Assembly (NCBI GenBank): GCA_003449595.1 | Contig: DMHB01000233.1 | Span: forward strand, 1 to 7,562 | Direction of reading: 5' to 3' | Source: Microscillaceae bacterium | Lineage (GTDB): Bacteria; Bacteroidota; Bacteroidia; Cytophagales; Microscillaceae | DNA: 7,562 nt | Part shown: one piece after another, positions 1 to 6,857 of the stretch | Numbering within the stretch: the first letter of the stretch is position 1 | Layout: the number at the start of each line of letters is the position of its first letter | Made by a program: the position numbers and the translations under genes | The notes under the pieces: model-generated | Databases searched by the model: none | Told to the model about the DNA's origin: nothing | Seen by the model: the letters and a program-made list of their open reading frames with translations, nothing else

Positions 1-252
1 GCAAGGTATAAACCCCGGCAGGGAGCGCCGATACATCCCACTGCAGCAGCTCATCGGCTACGACCCCTTGGCCGCTGAGCAAAGGTTGCCCTTGTAGGTT
101 ATAAAACGCATAGCCATAGCCTTGCCCCGACCGCTTTTGCTGTACTACGCTACCTCTCTATTGAAACTACTATAACTCACCATAAGCTCCGAACTGGCTG
201 TGCTAGGAAGGATAAACGCTTCATCTGCGTAAATTTTGGCAGTATCTTGCTC
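1..252 (-). pseudogene. Remnant of a type IX secretion C-terminal sorting domain
   Basis: Read on the minus strand, this stretch encodes two pieces of a Por/type IX secretion sorting domain in different frames. From 252 down to 148 the reading is EQDTAKIYADEAFILPSTAS followed by SELMVSYSSFNREVA, ending at a stop at 145-147. From about 160 down to the window edge another frame reads GYGYAFYNLQGQPLLSG and then WDVSALPAGVYTL, the classic YxLQGxxLLSG...DVSxLPxGVY pattern that sends a protein through the outer membrane. The second frame has an in-frame stop just upstream, so neither piece has its own start. The first piece is in phase with the repeat ORF ending at 271, separated from it by stops at 271 and 253. 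I infer that this is the decayed or mis-sequenced 3' end of the repeat-protein gene. The true end lies beyond the window. Confidence 0.75.
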
Positions 253-270
253 CTAAAAAATAGTTGTTTG

Positions 271-1266
271 TTAGAAGCCTATATCCACCAACGCAAAGCC
301 ACTGAGACTCTGCCCACCAATACTAATAAAATCTCCTCCTACATACAAATCCGTACCGGAAAGGGCTAAAGCAAAAACAGGTCCACTTGCATTCGGATTC
401 CAGGTAGCATCAGCTGCCCCAGCTCCTGTAGTGCTGAGTTTAGCAATACTATTTCTGCTCTGTCCGCCAATGGTGATAAACTCTCCCCCTACATACAAAT
501 CTGTACCGGAAAGGGCTAAAGCATATACCCATGGAAAAGCTCCACCACTTCCATTAGGATTCCAAGTCGCATCGGCTGCTCCTGTGCTCGTAGTGCTGAG
601 TTTGGCAATCCAGTTTCTACTTTTCCCGCCAATGGTGGTAAACGCTCCCCCCAAATACAAGTCCGTGCCGGAAAGGGCTAAAGCTTGAACAAAACTACTA
701 GCATTCGGATTCCAAGTCGCATCAGCTTCCCCTGCGCCTGTGGTGCTGAGTTTGGCAATCCGGTTTCTACTATGCCCGCCAATGCTGGTAAAACTTCCCC
801 CCACATACAAGTCTGTGCCAGAAAGGGCGAAAGCAAGAACTTGAAAATTTGCATTCGGATTCCAAGTGAGGTCTAATTCCAAATTACTTTTTTGGATGCG
901 GGCAATATTATTCCGGCTAATACCGTCAATTGCAGAAAAAAGCCCTCCCACATATAAATCCGTGCCAGAAAGAGCTAAAGTAAAAACCCAAAAATTTGTA
1001 TTTGGATTCCAGATAGCATCAGCTGTGCCTGTCCCTGTGGTGCTGAGCTTGGCAATATTATTTCTGTTCAGTCCACCAATGCTGCCAAAGCCTCCCCCTA
1101 CATACAAATCCGTACCCGAAAGGGCTAAAGCTAAAATAATAGTGCCAGAAGAACCCCCGCTTGGATTCGGATTCCAGGTAGCATTAGCTGCACCTGTACC
1201 CGTGGTGCTGAGTTTGGCAATATAGTTTCTTGCCTGCCCGCCAATGGTGGTAAACGCCCCCCACAT
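271..1266 (-). CDS. Delta-60-like repeat protein, frameshifted continuation
   Basis: This open frame continues the secreted repeat protein encoded at 1184-2038. It contains the second half of the interrupted unit and then six more full units of about 50 residues. Each unit runs GTDLYVGG, a loop of the type FTTIGGQSRN, IAKLSTTGTG and ATWNPN, which resembles delta-60/DUF5122 beta-propeller repeats (VGGxFTxxGG..RN.IARL..DGSLD..W.P). The apparent ATG at 1264-1266 is not a real start: it falls inside the Tyr-Val codons of a repeat and arises only from the frame change at the C tract 1257-1262. One unit (residues near IARIQKSNLELDLTWNPN) keeps the ancestral form instead of the IAKLSTTG version. The frame stops after GFALVDIGF, just before the sorting-domain remnant. 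If the frame change is real, this part is not translated from the normal start. Repeat family fairly sure, biological role unknown. Confidence 0.75.
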   Translation of the reverse strand: MWGAFTTIGGQARNYIAKLSTTGTGAANATWNPNPSGGSSGTIILALALSGTDLYVGGGFGSIGGLNRNNIAKLSTTGTGTADAIWNPNTNFWVFTLALSGTDLYVGGLFSAIDGISRNNIARIQKSNLELDLTWNPNANFQVLAFALSGTDLYVGGSFTSIGGHSRNRIAKLSTTGAGEADATWNPNASSFVQALALSGTDLYLGGAFTTIGGKSRNWIAKLSTTSTGAADATWNPNGSGGAFPWVYALALSGTDLYVGGEFITIGGQSRNSIAKLSTTGAGAADATWNPNASGPVFALALSGTDLYVGGDFISIGGQSLSGFALVDIGF

Positions 1267-1600
1267 ACAAGTCCGTACCCGAAAGGGCTAAAGCACTAAC
1301 ACCACCACCACTTGCATTCGGATTCCATGTCTCATCGACATTGCCTGCGCCAGTTGTACTGAGTTTGGCAATCCGGTTGCGTGGTTGCCCGCCTAAGGTG
1401 GAAAACCATCCCCCCACATACAGATCCGTTCCGGAAAGGGTTAAAGTATAAATAGTATTATTTGCATTTGGATTCCAGGTAGCATCAGCATTGCCAGCGC
1501 CGGTGGTGCTGAGTTTGGCAATGTTGCTTCTTGGCTGCCCGCCAATATGGGTAAAATCTCCCCCCACATACAGATCCGTACCGGAAAGGGCTAAAGCCCG
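320..1600 (-). repeat. Nine tandem ~150-bp coding repeats
   Basis: The block reading (plus strand) cccccacatacaaatccg followed by taccggaaagggctaaagc recurs nine times. Its AAAGGG (or AAAGAG) landmark starts at 360, 510, 672, 822, 969, 1119, 1282, 1435 and 1585. Spacings are 150, 162, 150, 147, 150, 163, 153 and 150 bp. All are multiples of three except the 163-bp interval, which contains the frame change. Between conserved blocks lies a short variable stretch coding for the residues after WNPN. The high DNA identity, including silent positions, suggests recent duplication or gene conversion. Confidence 0.9.
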
Positions 1601-2038
1601 TACACCTGGCAAAGATCCTCCAATTGCATTCGGATTCCAAATAAGGTCTAAAGTTTTATCAGGGTTGATATGGGCAATATTGTTTCGATCAATGCCGCCA
1701 ACATGCGTAAAAATACCCCCAATATACCAGCCTCCACTGCCATCGGAGATAGTAATATATACGTTTCCATTTACGTTTGGAAATCCTTGCACCACCTCCC
1801 CCGCACCTGTTGTGCTGACAGGGATACCATGGGTTAATGCCCCCGCAGTGCCTAACTTCACCAAAGCTGAAAAACTCCCACCTAAATAAATGTAATTAAC
1901 ATCTTCGGCGATAGTCTTTACTCTACCATCTGTTTGCCATCCACCAAGGTTTTTAATCGTCTGGCAAAAGGATGGCTTCGTGCCTAAGTATAATAAGCAT
2001 AAGCCAGTGAGCAAGTTTGTAAAAATTTGTTTCATCAT
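1184..2038 (-). CDS. Secreted delta-60-like repeat protein, N-terminal part (frameshifted)
   Basis: The protein begins MMKQIFTNLLTGLCLLYLG, a basic start followed by a hydrophobic core, with likely signal peptidase I cleavage near residue 25 (PSFC before QT). The mature part starts with a non-canonical propeller-like section (YIYLGGSF near residue 50, GGWYIGGIFTHVGG near residue 105) and then enters the near-identical units (GTDLYVGGDFTHIGG, GTDLYVGGWFSTLGG). At the next unit the reading leaves the repeat after GTDLYVGG and becomes unrelated residues ending in GYRCS, because the frame changes in the tract at 1257-1262. The unit pattern continues perfectly in the next frame (271-1266). Exported, probably surface-bound or released by type IX secretion given the sorting-domain remnant downstream; ligand unknown. 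The ATG pair at 2033-2038 has no clear Shine-Dalgarno sequence, which is usual for this phylum. Either a pseudogene, a phase-variable gene or a sequence error. Confidence 0.8.
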   Translation of the reverse strand: MMKQIFTNLLTGLCLLYLGTKPSFCQTIKNLGGWQTDGRVKTIAEDVNYIYLGGSFSALVKLGTAGALTHGIPVSTTGAGEVVQGFPNVNGNVYITISDGSGGWYIGGIFTHVGGIDRNNIAHINPDKTLDLIWNPNAIGGSLPGVRALALSGTDLYVGGDFTHIGGQPRSNIAKLSTTGAGNADATWNPNANNTIYTLTLSGTDLYVGGWFSTLGGQPRNRIAKLSTTGAGNVDETWNPNASGGGVSALALSGTDLYVGGVYHHWRAGKKLYCQTQHHGYRCS

Positions 2039-2270
2039 ACACGAATTGATGTTGACTTAAAGATTGATAAAAGGGTTAATGGCTTACTTTGTACTGCCTC
2101 CTGGAATCGATATTGCAAAAATCTGTATTTTAAATCAATGAACAAAAGATATTGTACACAAAATCTTATAGACGAGTCTATTTATAATTTCTACAATAAT
2201 ATAAACCTCTTTCCCCCATCCCCACATTTATCGTAAATTGCCCGCACAAACTACCGCAGTTTTGAGTGCT
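2039..2270. other. AT-rich divergent intergenic region
   Basis: This spacer separates the start of the minus-strand repeat gene (2038) from the start of the plus-strand LRR gene. Promoters for both should lie here, but I found no exact TAnnTTTG element on either strand. TACTTTG at 2085-2091 is one base short of it. No convincing gene, RNA or hairpin is visible. Confidence 0.5.
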
Positions 2271-3317
2271 ATGCTACCCGAACAAGTTGAAACTTTAAGA
2301 AGTCTGTTGCTTTCGCCCGACGAAGCCAATGCGCAATTGGGTCGTGCTTTGTTGCAAGGGCAAGGGCTTAGCCCCGAATTGTTTTTTGCTGACGAGATTT
2401 CAGCCTTGGAAGAGGCTTTCCAAACCCAACAGTCGTTCGACGATTGGCTTATCCAAACCACGCGGTTTAGCCGAATAGCAGCCAAAGATATGGCTTGGGG
2501 CACGCTGCCTCCCTCGCTACTGCGGCTGAGGTCGGTTACGTATTTGCGCCTCGAAAATTGTCAAATCAAACAACTGCCAGCCGATTTTGGCGCATTTGCG
2601 GCACTCAAGTGGTTGCATTTAAACCAAAACCAACTTACCGAACTCCCCCTTAGCTTCGGGCAACTTGCGCTGCTGAAGTTTTGCGTCCTGTCAGAAAACA
2701 AACTAAAAAAACTTCCGCCTACGTTTGCCCATTTGCAAAACTTGCAACTGCTTTCCCTATCCAACAACCAACTGAAGCACTTTCCTGAAGAGTTGCTCGC
2801 GTTGCCCCAGCTGACTTCGCTCAACTTCCTCGGCAATGCCATTCGGAGCTTTCCCAACACCCTGCGGCCTCTGCAAAAGCTCGAAAAACTCTACTTGTTC
2901 AACAACCAACTCCGGCGCTTTCCCGAAGCCGTTACTACCCTCTCGTCGCTGCAAGAACTCGACCTAAGTCATAATAAAATCACCAAAATTCCGGGAAACA
3001 TAGGGCAATTACGTTGCCTGCAATCTTTACAAATACACTCCAACCGACTCACACAACTGTCTGCTGCCATCGGCCAACTGCCCGTATTGCGTGTGCTCGA
3101 TGTTTCTTTCAACCAATTGACCACTTTGCCAGCTATTTTGGAGAGTATGACCTCGCTCAAGCGGTTATTTTTATCGTACAATGCCTTCAAGCAAGTGCCT
3201 GAGGTGCTTTTCGCGATGCCCCAGCTGGAGTTGATTATGCTTTCGGGCAACCGCCTCCCCGCCGCCTCGGTCGAAGCCCTGCGGGCAGCCTTACCCCATA
3301 CAGAAATTAATTTCTAA
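2271..3317 (+). CDS. Leucine-rich repeat protein
   Basis: From the ATG at 2271 this gives 348 residues. Residues 1-78 form a helical-looking head (LPEQVETLRSLLLSPDEANA and onward) often seen before LRRs in Bacteroidota. Residues of about 79-335 hold eleven 23-residue repeats of the pattern LPxxFxxLxxLxxLxLxxNxL, for example LKWLHLNQNQLTELP, LQLLSLSNNQLKHFP and LQELDLSHNKITKIP. This is the Shoc2/plant-like 'typical' LRR class. A short C-terminal cap follows. There is no signal peptide, membrane segment, kinase, Roc or TIR domain, so a cytoplasmic protein-binding scaffold is the most that can be inferred. The frame is open further upstream and a TTG at 2238 would add 11 residues. I prefer the first ATG because the recognisable head begins there, but this is not certain. 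The stop overlaps the stop of the facing methyltransferase gene. Confidence 0.88.
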   Translation: MLPEQVETLRSLLLSPDEANAQLGRALLQGQGLSPELFFADEISALEEAFQTQQSFDDWLIQTTRFSRIAAKDMAWGTLPPSLLRLRSVTYLRLENCQIKQLPADFGAFAALKWLHLNQNQLTELPLSFGQLALLKFCVLSENKLKKLPPTFAHLQNLQLLSLSNNQLKHFPEELLALPQLTSLNFLGNAIRSFPNTLRPLQKLEKLYLFNNQLRRFPEAVTTLSSLQELDLSHNKITKIPGNIGQLRCLQSLQIHSNRLTQLSAAIGQLPVLRVLDVSFNQLTTLPAILESMTSLKRLFLSYNAFKQVPEVLFAMPQLELIMLSGNRLPAASVEALRAALPHTEINF

Positions 3318-4402
3318 TAATCGTCCGCCAAAAGAAAGTCGTCGGCAGCCAACTGCTTTCTGAATTCGTCGATGCAAAGCAGCGATTTCCCTTGCGGGAT
3401 ATGCCAGAATTTCCAACCATTGTAGGCTGGTTTTTGCAAAATAAGGGCACTCATTTTATGGATAGAGCCTGTTTTGCGCTTGTAGCGAAGCTGCCCATCC
3501 GCCAGTACCGTGGCTTTGTGCTGGCCGTCGGGCGAATAGAGTAAAGTGCCTGCGGGGATAATTTCCTGCGCTACCAACGTAGCAAACAGCACCTTAGGAG
3601 GCTGTACCGGTGCAAGCGTTTCGGTCAGCTCGGCTGGCAAGGCGGCTGTTTGCGCAAGCCTTTGCCTACTGGCGGCCACATAGTCGGCATCTTGCTCGAT
3701 GGCTATGCAGTGCCTGTTGAGCTTTTTGGCCACCGCAGCCGTTGTGCCGCTGCCGCTGAAAGGGTCTAACACCAAGTCGCCGGGCTGCGACGAAGCCAAC
3801 AGCAGGCGGTGCAGCAAAGCCTCGGGTTTCTGCGCATTGTGCGCTTTTTGCCCGTTTAGCTTGATTCGTTCATCCCCTTTGCAAACCGGAATATGCCACT
3901 CGCTGCGCATTTGCAAGTCGTCGTTGTAGGCTTTCATCGTGTGGTACTGAAAAGTATAGCGGCTTTCTTCCGATTTGGCTGCCCAAATCAAGGTTTCGTG
4001 CGCATTGCTAAAGCGTGTACCTTTGAAATTGGGCGTAGGGTTGGTTTTGATCCATACCAAGTCGTTCAAAATCCAAAAGCCCAAATTTTGTAAAACAGTG
4101 CCTATCCTAAAAATATTGTGGTAACTACCCATCACCCATAGTGTGCCATCGGGCTTGAGCAGCCTTCGGCATTCACTCAGCCAAGCCAGTGTAAAGGCAT
4201 CATAAGCCTCCCAAGAGTCGAACTTGTCCCATTCGTCAAACACCCCTGCTACTTTCGTTTGGTCGGGACGCAGCAGGGGGTTGCGCAATTGCAGGTTGTA
4301 GGGTGGGTCAGCAAAAGCCAAATCAATGCTTTCGGCGGGCATTCCTTGCATCACGGTTATACAATCGCCGTGGATCACTTGGTTGTCGAAGGGAGAAATC
4401 AT
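3314..4402 (-). CDS. CcrM/M.HinfI-like adenine-N6 DNA methyltransferase with RAMA domain
   Basis: This 362-residue protein transfers a methyl group from S-adenosylmethionine to adenine N6 in DNA. The motif order is that of the beta class: catalytic motif IV DPPY at residues 32-35 inside LAFADPPYNLQL, then the target-recognition region, QKPEALLHRLL at 191-201, and the SAM-binding motif I DPFSGSGTT at 213-221. Residues of about 270-351 form a RAMA-type C-terminal DNA-binding domain, with GSIHKMSALI and NGWKFWHIPQGKS closely matching the tail of Caulobacter CcrM. CcrM and M.HinfI methylate GANTC, so that target is a reasonable inference but is not shown here. No restriction endonuclease gene lies beside it, which points to an orphan, possibly regulatory methylase. 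The ATG at 4400-4402 leaves only the short stretch MISPFDNQVIHGDC before motif-rich sequence, as in the family. A secreted protein gene lies 64 bp upstream on the same strand. Confidence 0.92.
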   Translation of the reverse strand: MISPFDNQVIHGDCITVMQGMPAESIDLAFADPPYNLQLRNPLLRPDQTKVAGVFDEWDKFDSWEAYDAFTLAWLSECRRLLKPDGTLWVMGSYHNIFRIGTVLQNLGFWILNDLVWIKTNPTPNFKGTRFSNAHETLIWAAKSEESRYTFQYHTMKAYNDDLQMRSEWHIPVCKGDERIKLNGQKAHNAQKPEALLHRLLLASSQPGDLVLDPFSGSGTTAAVAKKLNRHCIAIEQDADYVAASRQRLAQTAALPAELTETLAPVQPPKVLFATLVAQEIIPAGTLLYSPDGQHKATVLADGQLRYKRKTGSIHKMSALILQKPAYNGWKFWHIPQGKSLLCIDEFRKQLAADDFLLADDY

Positions 4403-4466
4403 AAAACAACTGTGCTCAATCGATTAGCAAAGTACAGAAACCCCCACAACAAACCAAGTCAACGCC

Positions 4467-4964
4467 TTAGTCTTGGGCCATCACACCGCCCAGCAGCAGG
4501 TCGAATAGAAGCAATTGCCCTTCTTGGATGCTGATGAGCGCACAATTGCCTTGGGCATCTATTTGCGTCCGCCATCCTTTTTCGCCATTTTTGATAAATA
4601 CTGAATATTGCCCGGCAGGCAAACTGATAGCAAAGCAGCCGGTTTGGCTAGTAGCTACCTGTGTAACCTGTGGGGTAGTGGGTTCCTCGAAATAAAAAGA
4701 CTCCTTCGCCACAAGTTGCTTGGCCGTGGTAGGTTCAAAAACCACTACCAAGGTTTCTAAAGGTGTTTTATCCATCGTAGTCTTGCCTACTTTCATCGGC
4801 TGGGCCAATTTTTCAAAAACACTTCCTGTAACCCCTTGGGTGATAGCACCACTACACGATAGGTCAGCATTCGCTACTTTTTCGGTGGCTATAGCCTCTA
4901 CTTGCGCCCGAAGATTGGCTGAAACCATCAGCGACAGCGCAAAAAATAAACTGTAAAAACGCAT
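4467..4964 (-). CDS. Small secreted protein with carboxypeptidase-regulatory/transthyretin-like fold
   Basis: The 165-residue product starts MRFYSLFFALSLMVSANLRA, a clear signal peptide with probable cleavage near residue 20 before QVEA. The mature part has GVTGSVFEK near residue 45, a strand TLVVVFEP near 71, the segment TSQTGCFAISLPAGQYSVFIKN at about 106-126 (split here by the family pattern DxxGxFxxxLPxGxYSVFI), and a last strand ALISIQEGQ near 142. This pattern is typical of carboxypeptidase-regulatory-like, transthyretin-type beta-sandwich proteins found widely in Bacteroidota, thought to be periplasmic or surface-located. Three Cys remain in the mature part (37, 110, 141), which would allow a disulphide. 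No enzyme motif is seen. It lies 64 bp upstream of the methyltransferase on the same strand, so co-transcription is possible but the functions do not suggest a link. Confidence 0.75.
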   Translation of the reverse strand: MRFYSLFFALSLMVSANLRAQVEAIATEKVANADLSCSGAITQGVTGSVFEKLAQPMKVGKTTMDKTPLETLVVVFEPTTAKQLVAKESFYFEEPTTPQVTQVATSQTGCFAISLPAGQYSVFIKNGEKGWRTQIDAQGNCALISIQEGQLLLFDLLLGGVMAQD

Positions 4965-5072
4965 ATGATATGGGTTGAATAAAGAATAACATTAACTCGA
5001 CAAAATAAACTGAAACGGAGGGCTTCTGTTCGATTCGTCTTGGCTGACTGAATACAATTGCAGCTAAAAATT

Positions 5073-5080
5073 TATATTTG
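5073..5080 (+). promoter_or_regulatory. Bacteroidota-type -7 element TATATTTG before ruvB
   Basis: TATATTTG matches the TAnnTTTG consensus recognised by the primary sigma factor of Bacteroidota and lies 28 bp before the ruvB ATG. The best nearby TTG triplets for a -33 element (5058-5060 and 5040-5042) are badly spaced, so only the -7 element is proposed. Confidence 0.5.
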
Positions 5081-5108
5081 AAGTAATTTTTCGGAAAATT
5101 TATCCACT

Positions 5109-6152
5109 ATGCGAAAAGACTACCTTACCGGAGACGCGTTCGGCTTAAGCGATGGCGAAAAGGCCATCGAAAGAGCCTTACGTCCACTGAGTTTTGCTGA
5201 TTTCGAAGGACAAGATAAGATTGTAGAAAACCTGCGTGTATTTGTGGCCGCCGCTCGCAACCGCGACGAAGCCTTGGATCACGTACTGTTGCACGGTCCT
5301 CCGGGGTTGGGCAAAACTACCTTGGCACACATCATTGCGCAAGAGCTTGGCACACAAATTAAAATCACTTCGGGGCCGGTATTAGACAAACCCAGCGATT
5401 TGGCCGGGTTGCTTACCAATTTAGAACCCCGCGATGTGCTATTCATTGATGAAATCCACCGACTCAATCCGGTCATCGAAGAGTATTTGTACTCAGCGAT
5501 GGAAGATTATAAAATCGACATCGTGCTGGACACAGGCCCCAACGCCCGTACCATCCAAATCGGCTTGAATCCATTCACCCTGATTGGCGCTACTACCCGT
5601 GCGGGATTGCTTACTTCGCCTTTGCGGGCAAGGTTTGGCATCAATGCGCGATTGGAGTATTACGATGCCGAACTTTTGGCCTCCATTGTGCGCCGTTCTT
5701 CGGCCATTTTGCAAACGCCCATCATCGAAGAAGCCAGCTACGAAATAGCCCGACGCAGCCGAGGAACGCCCCGTATTGCCAATAATTTGCTGCGCCGCAC
5801 CCGCGATTTTGCCCAAGTAAAAGGCAATGGCACGATTACGATAGAAATTGCCAAAATCGCTTTGGATGCGTTGGAGGTAGATCAACACGGCTTGGATGAA
5901 ATGGACAACCGCATTCTCTCTACCATCATCGAGAAGTTCAAAGGTGGCCCTGTCGGGCTAACCACCATTGCCACAGCTTGCGGCGAAGAAGCAGAAACCA
6001 TTGAGGAAGTGTATGAGCCTTTTCTGATCAAAGAAGGTTATATCAAAAGGACGGCTCGGGGTAGAGAGGCCACCGAAAAATCTTATAAACACTTGGGTAT
6101 TAAACCACATTTCAAAACCCAAACAGGTGGACTGTTTGGCGAGCTTGAATAA
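5109..6152 (+). CDS. ruvB: Holliday junction branch migration helicase RuvB
   Basis: RuvB is the hexameric AAA+ motor that, with RuvA, drives branch migration of Holliday junctions for resolution by RuvC in recombinational repair; it acts in the cytoplasm. The 347 residues are the usual full length. Visible in order: RPLSFADFEGQDKIVENL (RuvB N-terminal signature, 25-42), Walker A GPPGLGKT at 63-70, Walker B LFIDEIHRL at 111-119, sensor 1 GATTRAGLL at 160-168, the arginine-finger segment PLRARFG at 171-177, sensor 2 SRGTPRIANNLLRR at 217-230, and the C-terminal winged helix ending with EPFLIKEGYIKRTARGREAT (303-322). All key residues are present and the frame is intact. No ruvA or ruvC is in the window, which is common in this phylum. 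A TAnnTTTG element lies 28 bp upstream and a hairpin follows the stop. No Shine-Dalgarno sequence is visible before the ATG. Confidence 0.98.
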   Translation: MRKDYLTGDAFGLSDGEKAIERALRPLSFADFEGQDKIVENLRVFVAAARNRDEALDHVLLHGPPGLGKTTLAHIIAQELGTQIKITSGPVLDKPSDLAGLLTNLEPRDVLFIDEIHRLNPVIEEYLYSAMEDYKIDIVLDTGPNARTIQIGLNPFTLIGATTRAGLLTSPLRARFGINARLEYYDAELLASIVRRSSAILQTPIIEEASYEIARRSRGTPRIANNLLRRTRDFAQVKGNGTITIEIAKIALDALEVDQHGLDEMDNRILSTIIEKFKGGPVGLTTIATACGEEAETIEEVYEPFLIKEGYIKRTARGREATEKSYKHLGIKPHFKTQTGGLFGELE

Positions 6153-6156
6153 AACA

Positions 6157-6186
6157 GAAGCAGCATAGTTGGTCAAGTGCTGCTTC
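6157..6186 (+). terminator. Hairpin after ruvB, likely terminator
   Basis: A perfect 9-bp inverted repeat, GAAGCAGCA (6157-6165) and TGCTGCTTC (6178-6186), with a 12-base loop, begins 4 bases after the ruvB stop codon. It lies between two convergent genes, where a shared terminator would be expected. The following sequence (agaataagtaatttctt) is only moderately T-rich, so it is not a textbook intrinsic terminator. Confidence 0.5.
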
Positions 6187-6227
6187 AGAATAAGTAATTT
6201 CTTAACTCAGAAGAGTATCAGTTAGCC

Positions 6228-6626
6228 TTAGGCAAAAAGCCAGCGTTCTGCCTCTTCTTCTGTGGCAAACATACCCGTTGGCACTACACTTGTTTCATCG
6301 ACCAACTGTTCGATAGAAAGTTGGGAAATAAAATCTTGGCTCATTATCAAAGCCATTTTGCGCACCCCATTCTGGTGATGAGGCACAAATACGTTGTCAA
6401 CTAACCAAACCTGCTCGTTGGGCGTAATTGGATACATAAAATCTTGGCTCAACGACAGCAAATAAGTGGGCTTATGCTCAGCCACTACTTTCACAATGTT
6501 TTGATTTTCACGGATGAAGTCGTCTTCTGTCCACTGAGCAGTTTTGTCTAACCACTTCAGAATAATCATTGATTTTTTGGCATCCAATCCGATTTTGACT
6601 GAGCCACTTTCAAATACTGTGTTCAT
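6228..6626 (-). CDS. Small STAS/SpoIIAA-like protein
   Basis: The 132-residue product resembles the small SpoIIAA/STAS-like proteins common in Bacteroidota. It opens MNTVFESGSVKIGLDAKKSM followed by a strand IILKWLD, then a helix rich in acidic residues and Asn/Gln (TEDDFIRENQNIVKVV), a strand TYLLSLSQDF near 54, ITPNEQVWL near 67, a strand RKMALIMSQDF near 89-99, and the C-terminal pattern FATEEEAERWL at 120-130, which is characteristic of the group. There is no signal peptide or membrane segment, so it should be cytoplasmic. Members have no established enzymatic role; a protein-interaction role is inferred from the fold only. It is a single gene convergent with ruvB, with its own AT-rich upstream region. 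The ATG at 6624-6626 has no evident ribosome binding site. Confidence 0.7.
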   Translation of the reverse strand: MNTVFESGSVKIGLDAKKSMIILKWLDKTAQWTEDDFIRENQNIVKVVAEHKPTYLLSLSQDFMYPITPNEQVWLVDNVFVPHHQNGVRKMALIMSQDFISQLSIEQLVDETSVVPTGMFATEEEAERWLFA

Positions 6627-6857
6627 AATGTATGTTTAAATTAAGAATAATTTTGATCAACGACTTTCCGACAGATTGGTTGACTTTTTTTGTGAAATAA
6701 ACACGTAAGAATTCTTATTCTTGAATAATTAGATCATCTTAACTGAATTATTTTAAAAATATCAATCTTAATCCATCTATTTTAACCAAATAAGGTAACA
6801 GCTTAAAATTTTAAAAACCCAACATTGCTCTTTTTGCAATAGATTTTTTTATAAGCT
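6627..6857. other. AT-rich spacer with a 12-bp palindrome
   Basis: This strongly AT-rich region separates the divergent STAS-like gene and the Rpn C-terminal genes, so promoters for both should lie here, but no exact TAnnTTTG element was found. It contains the perfect palindrome TAAGAATTCTTA (6706-6717) and a 7-bp inverted repeat AATAATT/AATTATT (6724-6730 and 6746-6752). No remains of an Rpn nuclease domain can be read in any frame; a stop (6852-6854) lies directly before the first Rpn fragment. Confidence 0.55.

Noticed and set aside
320..1600. Regular spaced repeats as a possible CRISPR array
   Set aside because: The period of about 150 bp, multiples of three and a clear protein repeat show coding tandem repeats; repeat and spacer lengths do not fit CRISPR.
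431..1889. Several plus-strand open frames across the repeat gene (for example 866-1225 and 1491-1889)
   Set aside because: They are antisense reflections of the repeat array, share its 150-bp period, and the minus strand has the signal peptide and family match.
2238..2270. TTG at 2238 as the LRR protein start
   Set aside because: The first ATG (2271) starts exactly at the recognisable N-terminal head; the extra 11 residues look featureless. It is not excluded.
4428..4434. TACTTTG (minus strand) as a promoter for the methyltransferase, and a similar one at 2085-2091
   Set aside because: Both are one base short of TAnnTTTG and have no clear TTG at the right distance.
5493..5888. Open minus-strand frame opposite ruvB
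   Set aside because: It is fully embedded opposite a complete, conserved gene and encodes no recognisable protein.
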